Below are positions 52,501 to 61,343 of a stretch of DNA of 64,000 bases, piece after piece; the stretch's first letter is position 1, and each line of letters opens with the position of its first letter. The notes under the pieces were generated by a model. That model saw only the letters and a program-made list of their open reading frames with translations. It did no database searches and was not told the origin of the DNA. Origin of the DNA: Coix lacryma-jobi var. lacryma-jobi (Eukaryota; Streptophyta; Magnoliopsida; Poales; Poaceae); contig CM019826.1 of assembly GCA_009763385.1 (NCBI GenBank), positions 97,262,848-97,326,847 of the forward strand, given 5' to 3'. Position numbers and translations under genes: made by a program.

Positions 52501-52728
52501 GTCAATGCAGCAAACATCAGGGCACTAAATTTGAACAAGAATTAAATATAACTAGGCACAGAGGTGAAATTACCATTTTGCCCTTATAGAGAGAATTGGG
52601 CTTTTAGGGTTTTTGAAAAGGGAAACAAGGCATAGCAATTAGGCAAATCAAATGCATCACAGGAAATGATTAATGCTTAAGATGATGACATGTCAAGTTA
52701 ATTACATTTAAACACCAGGGGTGTTACA
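49554..52728 (-). repeat. 5' LTR of element D, remaining part (right of element I)
   Basis: 49554-49558 is I's target duplication; from 49559 the D LTR continues to its sense start at 52728. Contains the TATA box that would drive D at 51583-51589, the 24-bp repeats at 51136-51208 and the U3 AT-rich repeats. The ORFs here are the same as in the left LTR and are not genes. Confidence 0.95.
51583..51589 (-). promoter_or_regulatory. TATA box in D's 5' LTR
   Basis: CTATATAAGC on the minus strand. Transcription would start about 30 bases below it. Element I lies about 2 kb downstream, between this promoter and D's genes, so D is probably silenced or produces a read-through RNA containing I in antisense. 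Confidence 0.7.
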
Positions 52729-52786
52729 TAAGTCCACCGTGGTCGTTTCTGAGAAGAGTGAGTGCGAGATGTGCACCACGCACATG
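52729..52786 (+). pseudogene. Element C gag, short continuation between D and E
   Basis: After the TAAGT duplication the sequence continues the gag of C (TVVVSEKSECEMCTTHM), then is cut at 52786 by the LTR of E. The rest of C would lie beyond E, outside the window. Confidence 0.88.
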
Positions 52787-53168
52787 TGCGGATACATGGG
52801 TGTATGCCGAGTCTCTGAGTGATGAGTGATTGTCAACTGGGATGATGCGCATGTTCTTTGGCTTGTGTTGTGCAGGTGTCGAGCACGGATACAGTGATCA
52901 GAGGCAAGGTGAAGGTCAAGTAGAGACGTGTCGTTCCTATGGACCGATAGTGGCGAAGGGCGGACGTGAGGCTTGGACTGAGGGACCGGTGGCCCGAGGA
53001 TCAGCTGTGGTGGCTGACAGCCTGGGACAGCGACGAGCAAAGACTTGCAGTCATGTGTTGCCTGACTCGTGGACTTGGGGACACGTATCGGTGGACGGGG
53101 TGCACGGGCGGTGCATCCCTTCTACAGCTTCGGTTTGGTGGTAGAGCCAGAGAAAAACCATTGGGTGG

Positions 53169-53402
53169 ACGGTTTCCAGGTTTGGGCCTCAAAACCTGGG
53201 CGCGGATGGTTTCCGAGTTTGGCCACAAAACTCAGGCTGAGGATGGTTTCCAGGTTTGGGCCTCAAAACCTGGGTGCTTCGGGTTTGCTGAGTTTGGGCC
53301 ACAAAACTCAGGCGTTGGTGGGCTGGTTTCCCGGTTTGGGCCTCAAAACCGGGGGTTGGCTATGAAGGCTGGTTTCCTAGTTTGGGCCACAAAACCGGGG
53401 GT
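53169..53402 (+). repeat. Hairpin array in U3 of E's LTR
   Basis: Six units. One unit has CTGAG with CTCAG, a pair absent from I, and others have CCAGG with CCTGG and CCCGG with CCGGG; the sixth has a mismatch (CCTAG with CCGGG). Confidence 0.85.
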
Positions 53403-54193
53403 GCGACGTCCAGGAAAGGGACGCAGAGCGGTGGTGGCACATGGCGGCAATCAGGAGGTTGCGTCGAGGCAACGCTACGAGTTGTGCGGGCGTGGCCGTC
53501 GGATCCACCTACCATAGAGTTGGTCCAGAATAACCTTAGGGTTTAGCTGGTTCGATCTGTAAGTAGTTAGGGGTAGAGTGGGAATTAGGAATAGTTAGAA
53601 TTAGGATAAGTAGGGGAGACACCCACCTCGCCATCCATCTCAGTCATTTGCTCTTTTGCTTCTTGGTTTTCCTGCTCTCCCCCATCCCTGCTGTAGCGAA
53701 CTTGAGATCCACAGAGAAGAGAACAATACCTCTGTGCCCGTGAGATTTTGAGGAAGTGAGACCGTAATCTCACTATTGTAGCGTGTGGTAGCCACATGGT
53801 TGCAAATTCGTGGTTGTGATTCGTGTTTTGTTCATGTTCTTCGCGGAATCCTTTTTGCCACGTTTTTCCCGTCGATCGATCTCTTTGCTTGGTGCATCTT
53901 TTGGAAATCCATTTGAACCAAGTTGTTCTAGATCATGAGGCACTTGTTTCCACCAAAGCAATTCATTCCTAACCTCACGAGCTAGTAGATCGGTTGATTT
54001 TCGTTTCGGGTCAAGTTTTTCTCCATTCCCCCGAATCTCTTCGATTCATCGATTTTAAGATAGGTTCGAGCCATGATCTCTTAGAGATAGCTCACTATCA
54101 TCCTTATGACTCTTCTCACCAAGTTTGATCCCTAGAGGATTTGTTTTGGGTGAGATCGAGGCGAATCGGTGAACGAACTGCACAGAATCGAGG

Positions 54194-54482
54194 TGATCGG
54201 ACGCTGTGTTCATATGACCGGACGCTGCCATCATGAGTCCGGTCGTTGAACAGAGCGTAATGTTTTTCGTGTAATTGACCGGATGCTCGGTTAACTCAGT
54301 GACCGGACGCACCGTTGTCACTGTTCATCGTTTGCGTTTCTTTGTGACCGGACGCTACTGACCAGACCGGACGCACTGTGCATCAGAGTCCGGTCGGAAA
54401 CAGTAAGGGTCCAGATTGAGTTTTGTTGGATCGGATGCGTCCGATCACACTTGACCGGGTGCAGGGTGAGTCCGGTCACTGC
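54194..54482 (+). repeat. Cluster of GACCGGACGC motifs in E's LTR
   Basis: GACCGGACGC and near-matches occur about seven times, with the complement GTCCGGTC three times. The position matches the ATCGGACGC clusters of A and I, so the repeated word has changed as a set between copies. Confidence 0.8.
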
Positions 54483-54743
54483 TGTTTTGTCCGCGGTTCG
54501 TTCGTCTGTTGTCGGTTTTGATTTCCGGCTCTTGCGTTGGGTTTCTAGAGTCGTGAAGTGTTCCGCTGTGCTTCTTGGAAGCATCCACCCAACATCTAGG
54601 GTCGTGAACACTTACGAGCTCTAGGGTTTGCTCTTGGGGTTGATTTACGGGACAGTAGCGACAAGTTTCCGAAAGGAAAATTTGAGCTCCCATTCACCCC
54701 CCCCCCTCTGGTCGCTTTCTTGTAGCATTCTCGGTCCTTCAAT

Positions 54744-54755
54744 TGGTATCGGAGC
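54744..54755 (+). promoter_or_regulatory. Primer binding site of element E
   Basis: TGGTATCGGAGC two bases after the LTR. Confidence 0.88.
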
Positions 54756-54804
54756 GGGTTAAGGATCTTCCACCTTAGCCGGTTCCAGATCCACAGAAGG
54801 CGAC

Positions 54805-57429
54805 ATGGATCGCAGCGTGGGCAAACCGCCATTCTTTGATGGGACGAACTATGCGTATTGGAAGATACGCATGTCGGCCTATCTTCAGAGCATGGGCTCT
54901 TCTGTTTGGGAGATTTGCAACAAGGCCGATTACGTTGTCTTGGCTGCTTGTGTCTCTCAGCTTCAGATCGATGAGCACGAAGCCAATAGCCGAGCACGTA
55001 ACGCTCTTTTCTCTTGTTTGAGCATGTCCGAGTTTGATCGTGTTTCTCACCTCCCCACGACTCAAGAGATTTGGGCGACCCTCATGCGTTTCCATGAGGG
55101 AACCACTCAAGTCAAATCCCATCTCTACGAGTCGCATAAGCGGGAGTATGAGAACTTTCGACATATGCCTGGCGAGAGCATAGAGAGTTTATTCGCTCGC
55201 TTTCAGGTCATTGTCAACAAGATGAGAGCGAACAAGGAGATGTTGCCTTTTGATGATCATGAGAGGGCTTTGAAGCTTTTGCACACTCTTGATCGGTCAG
55301 TGTGGGACTCAAAGGTCCAGGTGATCATCGAATCATCTAACTATGAGACCCTCACTTGCGACGAGCTCTTTAGTAAGCTCAAGTCTAGTGAGATTGACGC
55401 CATGTCAAGGGCTTCTTATGAAAATCCTTCTGGCCCGACTATGGCTTTGGTTTCTGGCTCTTCTGCTAACCCCTCTGGAGGATTTGCACTCTCTTCACTC
55501 TTTTCTGTTACAGAGGACCAGCTGGAGTCTTTGGGGGATAACGAGTTGGCGATGCTCGCCAACCGGTTCTCGCGGTTCCACAACAACCGCATGAACCGTC
55601 GCCGCGGAGGAGGACGCTCAGGATGCTTTGAGTGCGGCGACCCCGACCACTTCATCGCCAACTGTCCCAAGAAGAAGCACACATCTGGGAAGGGCGATCA
55701 TGGGCACAAGTACGACTCCGGCAAGCGCAAGGAGAAGTATGTCCCCGCGTGGCACAAGTGGAGGGGCGGCTTCAACAAGGAGTACATCAAGAAGAAGTAC
55801 TTGGAGAAGGCCCAGGCTGAGCAGCGTGCGTTCTTCGCAACGCTCAGCGACGTCGACGGCTCGGATGACGACTCCGCTTGCTCAAGCGATGACGAGTCCG
55901 AGAAGAAGAAGAAGATCGAGGACAAGCTGAACGGTCTCTGCTTCTTCGCCGACGACGACGGCTTCTGCACCATGGCCCTTGGTGATGAGGTAGACGGCCA
56001 GCTGGAGGACACCCCTCGGGACGACGACGACGACACCTCTCAGGTGTCTCTGACCCATGACGAGCTTTCTGCTGAGGTCAAGAAGCTTACTGCCGCCTTG
56101 CTTAGTCATGACAAGTTGCTTAGGCATGCTACTAGAGAGCGCAAGGAGTTTAGGCAGAAGTGGGAGGACACGGTGAGAGAGCTTGAGTTTGCTAAGTCCA
56201 CCGTGGTCGTTTTTGACGAGGCAGAGTGCGAGATGTGCACCACGCACATGACTGATCTTCTCACCTTGAGAGGTAAGTATGCTGTGTTGGTAGGAGAGGT
56301 GGATGAGCTCCGAGCTAGACCCATGCTGTTGGGTGCGTGCAAGAATTGTCCTGTCTTGCAATCTGAGTTGGCAGATAAGAATGCCAAGATTGTGTCTCTT
56401 GAAGAGGCCAACTCAGGTAGCACATGTATGGCTAGGTGTGTTCTTTGTGAGGTTTTGGAGATGGAGATCGCTAATGTGAAGCATGACAAGATGCAAACCG
56501 AGGAGGAAAACACATACCTTCGGACCATCTTGTCATGGGTGTCTAGCGGTGAGCCACAGCTCGGGATGATGATCTCCCAATTCAAGCGAGCTGCTGGGGG
56601 TCCTGGTGTAGGTTTTACTCCGGGTGTTGATGTTTCATCTTTTGGGAAGATTGGAGAGTCGAGTGGTCTTAACCCATGTGAGAAGCCCAACTCCACCACT
56701 ACTCCCAAGCTTACCAAGATTCCACCCAAAGAGCCTCTCAAGCCTAACACCAAGGATGGGGTCTTTGTTGAACCTCCGAGAGCTCCACCAAAGAAACAAT
56801 CATGGGCTCCAAAACTGAACCACCTCAAGAACAAGCTTGACACCATGCCACCCATTCAGGAGGAGCTTATGCCACAGAAGGGCAAAGTGATCCACACCCA
56901 CTACCGTGAGTACCAACAACCCCCTATGAGAGCGGTGAGGTACCATTATGAGCATTGTGGAAGGGATGGACACTTGAGTGAGTTTTGCTTTCGGCACAAG
57001 AGAGAGGTGCGCCGTGCAAGGGAGATGAACAACCCGGACATGTACCATCCTTTCCATGATGTACATGTGCCGAATGTTCAGAGGAGAGCTCCGAGGAGAG
57101 CTGCTAGGCCTAGTGGTCCAAAACCTCAAGTTCCTAGGCCTAGGCCGAGTAGAGAGCGTGCCCGGCGGGAGCCTGCAGTTGTAGGCTATGGACCCCGTGG
57201 TGGAGGCTTTGTTGAGCATTTCCCTCCACTGCGTTTTGGGTATCGCGATGGACGCTCCTCCCTTAGCGGACCACGTTTTTCTAAACGTCGTGATCGCTTC
57301 CTCCGTAGGTGTGCTAGGAATGGTTTTTCTGCTAACCGTTCTTTTGAGTAGCCGGCCCAACACTGGTATTCTCCTTACTTCACTAACCTCAGAGTTGGCC
57401 CGTATGCTCATCCTATGTCTTTTTATTGA
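54805..57429 (+). pseudogene. gag: Element E gag (nearly full length, one stop near the end)
   Basis: ATG at 54805. An 848-codon frame covers the Gag core (GKPPFFDGTNYAYWKIRM), CCHC knuckle CFECGDPDHFIANC, basic region, acidic Asp/Ser stretch, a coiled coil of about 250 residues with CTTHMTDLL and ELRARP, and an Arg-rich C-terminus. TAG at 57349-57351 replaces the CAG found in I and B (SFEQPAQHW), about 25 codons before the family's usual end, MSFY then TGA at 57427-57429. The second knuckle has Tyr for the first Cys (YEHCGRDGHLSEFC). Confidence 0.9.
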
Positions 57430-57435
57430 TGTAGG

Positions 57436-58894
57436 TAAAACGATTGGAAAATGTTTGGTTGGTGGATTCCGGTTGCTCGAGGCACATGACCGGAAACGCC
57501 AAGTGGTTCTCCAGTCTTAGTCCTGTCGTCGGAAAGGAGTTTATCACCTTCGGCGACAATAGCAAAGGTAAAGTGTTGTCTCGTGGGTCGGTGCGAGTTA
57601 ATGAGCACTTTGTGTTGCGCGATGTTGCTCTTGTTTCTAACTTGCATTTTAACCTTCTTTCTGTTTCGCAACTCTTTGATGACGACTATGAGATTCGTTT
57701 TAAGCCGAATCTCAGTCGTATTTTGGACCCTCAGGGCAATCTTGTTTGTGTGATTTCGCCCTTTGGGAAAGTCTTTCATGCGGATTTCTCGGAGTCTTTT
57801 GGCATTTCTCATTGTCTGGTGGCTGAACCTTCCTCCTCTAATCTTTGGAAGTGGCATAGGAGACTAGGACATTTGAGCTTCGACTTGCTTGCAAGACTTA
57901 GCTCACTTGGCCTAATCCGAGGATTGCCCAAGTTATCGATGGAGAAGGATCTTGTTTGCCATTCTTGTAGACATGGGAAGATGGTTGCCGCTCCCCACCA
58001 TCCAGTGACTCTGGTCATGACACAGCACCCTGGAGAGCTTTTACACATGGACCTTGTTGGTCCGGCTCGGGTGAGCTCGGTTGGAGGGAAGTGGTATGTG
58101 CTTGTTGTTGTTGATGACTTTTTGAGGTATTCGTGGGTCTTCTTTTTGTCTGAGAAGACCGAGACTTTCTCTTTTGCTCGCAATCTGATTTTGCGTCTTC
58201 AGAATGAGTTCCCTTTGAACTCGATGCGACCTATTACAAGTGATAATGGTTCCAAATTCAAGAATTCAGATTTTGAGAAGTTTTGTAACTCTTTGGGTTT
58301 GGAGTATCAGTTTTTTTCCCCCTACACACCGTCCCAAAATGGTGTTGTAGAGAGGAAAAATCGGACCCTTGTAGAGATGGTCAGGACGATGCTCGATGAG
58401 CATAGGACTCCTAGGCGATATTGGGCCGAAGCTATGAGCACTGCATGCTACATTTCAAATCGCATTTTTCTCCGAGCTTTCTTGAAAAAGACTTCTTTTG
58501 AGTTGCGTTTTGGAAAACTGCCCAAGGTGAGTTATTTTTGAGTTTTTGGTTGCCATTGTTTTATACTCAAAAAGGGCAACTTGGACAAGTTTGAGTCTCG
58601 TTCTTCTGACGGTGTGTTTTTGGGTTATGGCACTCATACTCGCGCTTATCGTGTACTTAACCTTGACACTAACTGAGTCATGGAGACATCCGATGTCACC
58701 TTCGACGAGACCATGGTTTGTCCTTCTTCTCATTTTGAGCGTGCAGGAGATCATGAGGTTGGTGAGCCTCTTTTTAATGATGAGGACGAGGGTGCTGAAG
58801 GTATGGATGATCCAGCACCCCCTCCACCTGCTGTGCCGCAAGGAGCGGCTTCTAGGACGACTCATGGCCCCGACACGTCTTCTTCCTGGGGGCT
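57436..58894 (+). pseudogene. pol: Element E pol, protease and integrase only (stops, truncated by F)
   Basis: Opens after the in-frame TAG of the GATGTAGG junction. Protease [16 protein letters not shown] site ([18 protein letters not shown]) and integrase core ([29 protein letters not shown]) are present. TGA at 58539-58541 ends the main frame after VSYF, and a second TGA lies near 58673 where I has CGA. The catalytic neighbourhood reads DNGSKFK instead of DNGSEFK. The sequence is cut at 58894 in the Pro-rich spacer before RT. Confidence 0.9.
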
Positions 58895-59988
58895 TGAAGG
58901 GTCGAGATGGCGGACTAGAGGGGGGGTGAATAGTCCTTTCTAAAAACTTAAACTTAATCGCAGCGGAATGGCTAACCGAAACAAAAGCGGAATTAAAACT
59001 TATCGGTCTAGCCAAGACTACACCCCTCTACTTATACTCTATGACACCTTATAAAAAATCCTAAACAATGCAAATAAGGTGTCGGGCTAGCTAAAGCTCA
59101 CCTAAACAAATCTAGCTTGCAAGGTTACACAATCCTAAGCAACTAGTACTCAATCAACCGGGGAGCTCCTACACATGCCACTAAGCAAAAGCACAAAGCC
59201 TAAGCTCACTAGCAATGCTCAATAACAAGGCTACACAAGCCAAATTAGAGAGCTCAACTTAGCTACACAAACTAAGCAATGTGACTAGCAAGACTACAAG
59301 TCAACTAGTCACTCACGGGATTAACTCCTATGCTACACAAGCAAGGAAGGTAACTAGCAAGCTACATAAGCTAACTAATCATAAGAGCAACTACACTAGC
59401 ACATGTATATGAACAAGTAAATACAAGCTAGAGAAAGGAGTTGCAAACCACCGAGAAGATGAACACGAAGTTGACACGGTGATTTTTCTCCCGAGGTTCA
59501 CTTGGTTGCCACCAAGCTAGTCCCCGTTGTGTCGACCACACACTTTGGTAGTTCGGCGGCTAATAGGCACCACACCTAGCTCGACACTCGAGCGCCGCAA
59601 GAACTCACCCACAAGTGAGGGTAACTCAATGACACGCGCAATCCACTAGAGTTGCTCTTCGCGATCCCCGCGGGGCGAGCACAATGCCCCTCACAATCCT
59701 TCTCCGGAGCCACGCACAATCTTCACGCGGGCTTCACGACGGAGACTCGATCACCAAGCCGTCTAGGAGGTGGCAACCTCCAAGAGTAATAAGCACCACC
59801 GGCTTGCAACTCGAACACCTAGTGCCACTCGATGCAATCTCTCAAAGCAACGCACTAGAATCGCTCACTCGCAATAGATTCGCACGCTAGCAAGCACAAG
59901 CGAGTTAGAAGGCTCCCAGGCACATCCACACAAGCCACCAAGGCTTTGGAGTGCTCCAGCCGCCGGCCCTCAGCCGGCCTCCAACGAC

Positions 59989-59996
59989 TATATATA
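59989..59996 (-). promoter_or_regulatory. TATA box in F's LTR
   Basis: CTATATATAG reads as a TATA box on the minus strand, with GC-rich flanks, about 50 bases downstream of the CCGGTACC-type cluster. Confidence 0.65.
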
Positions 59997-60039
59997 GAGG
60001 GGAGCGGCCAACTAGCCGTTTCCCCTTTTCTGCGCCTCG

Positions 60040-60515
60040 GTCGGTAGTACCGGCCCCCCCTGGCCGGTAGTACCGGCCTCGGTCAAACTAGCCGTTTACT
60101 CACATCGCGCTGAATTAGGCAAACCACCGACCCTTGGTCGGTTCTTCCGGGCCCGGTAGTACCGGCCTTATGGCGGTACTACCGGCAGGTCATTTTTTCA
60201 AACGAACAGGGAGCTCTGCAAAAACTCGCCAAACCACCGGCCAGGCCCGGTACAACCGAGCCCGGTGGTACCGGGGTTATAGCGGTACCACCGGTAGTTC
60301 AAAACTAAACCTACACAGAGACCTCTGAAAAAATGGGCAACAACCGGCTGAGCCCGGTAGCACCGGGCCCGGTGGTACCGGGGTTATAGCGGTACCACCG
60401 GTAGGTCAAAATGCGACCAACACAGAGAGGTCTGCACGCTACAAAAAGGGTGGTACCACCGACCCCTTCTGGCCGGTACCACCGGATGCACCTGGCCGGT
60501 ACCACCGGCTGCACA
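60040..60515 (-). repeat. Cluster of CCGGTAGTACCGG and GGTACCACCGG motifs in F's U3
   Basis: About 20 near-palindromic motifs built on CCGGT-A-ACCGG, such as CGGTAGTACCGG and CCGGTACCACCGG, spaced irregularly over 475 bp. A longer phrase (GGTACCGGGGTTATAGCGG) occurs twice, near 60269 and 60374. Confidence 0.82.
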
Positions 60516-61327
60516 CAGAAAAACCCATTTTCATCTTTGAGTTGATCCAAAACTATTCCAACAACTTCTCCTTTGCAAATGTGCTAACACCACCAAGTGT
60601 ATATCAACATGTGCATGTGTGTTAGCATTTTCACAATCATTTTTCAAAGGATTTTCTCTTGCACTCACCACGCCACTCGATTCTAGTAACATCGCAAAGT
60701 TAGATCGCTCAAGTGGCACTAGATGACCGATATGCAAACAAGTTTGCTCCTCTTAATAGTACGGCCATCTATCCTAAACCCAGTCATAAACTTCTCTACA
60801 CACCTATGACCGGTGAAATGAAATGCCCTACAAATATACCTTTGCCTTGCGCATTCCATTCCATCTCCTCTGGTGTTGATGCAACACATGCACCAACCTA
60901 TCTTCAAATGATATGATCCACTTCATATCATCACATGGCCTCCATGGTCCATTGATCTTGACATCACTTGCTCTTCACCATTGCTTCGGTCCTTCGGCGC
61001 CAAGTCTTGCTTAAGCCTCCCGACACTCGGTACCAACGGCTTCAAAGCCTCAACTTGCCCTTCTCCTTCGCAACCGGTCCGTCAAGCCAAGTCTTGCCTT
61101 GATCTTCACCATCTTAGCCACATGACCACATGTCATGTTTCATGTGCATTAAGCTCCTTCTTGATCATCACATGTGTGAGCTTCACATCAAGTCCAAGCC
61201 ATTCACCTCCATGGCTCAAGTGCTCACACACATGTACCTGTGGACTAATCCCTGTGTATCTCACATAAACACCATTAGTCCACCTAAAGTTGTCACTCAA
61301 TTACCAAAACCAAACAAGGACCTTTCA

Positions 61328-61343
61328 ATCTCCCCCTTTTTGG
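61328..61343 (-). promoter_or_regulatory. Polypurine tract of element F
   Basis: CCAAAAAGGGGGAGAT on the minus strand directly abuts the LTR. Confidence 0.8.

Larger units (their letters stand above)
26787..52728 (-). mobile_element. Element D: Tekay/Del-like Ty3-gypsy chromovirus, young, split by element I
   Basis: On the minus strand: 5' LTR (52728-49559 and 37891-36767, interrupted by I), initiator-tRNA-Met primer site, an upstream ORF, gag-pol, polypurine tract and 3' LTR (31080-26787). LTR ends are TGTAACACC and CGTTACGTCACA on the sense strand, with TAAGT duplication. The reassembled right LTR is 4295 bp against 4294 bp on the left. I noticed only about eight substitutions between them, which implies a recent insertion. 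The integrase ends in a chromodomain-like segment, as in chromoviruses that integrate into heterochromatin. Confidence 0.94.
52787..54741 (+). repeat. 5' LTR of element E
   Basis: 1955 bp from TGCGGATACATGG to CGGTCCTTCA. Includes a six-unit hairpin array (53169-53402) and a cluster of GACCGGACGC-type motifs (54194-54482) where I and A have ATCGGACGC. Confidence 0.92.
52787..58894 (+). mobile_element. Element E: SIRE-like copia, plus strand, decayed, cut by element F
   Basis: 5' LTR (52787-54741), primer site, gag and the first third of pol. RT and the 3' LTR are not in the window because F is inserted at 58895. The protein is close to I and B but carries several stops. E inserted into C's gag 54 bp from D's target duplication. 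Confidence 0.9.
58895..61327 (-). repeat. 3' LTR of element F
   Basis: 2433 bp. Sense order on the minus strand: U3 from 61327, cluster of CCGGTACC-type motifs (60040-60515), TATA box (59989-59996), then R-U5 to 58895. The sequence around 58905-58930 (ACCCCCCCTCTAG on the sense strand) resembles the U5 end common in grass copia LTRs. Confidence 0.8.
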
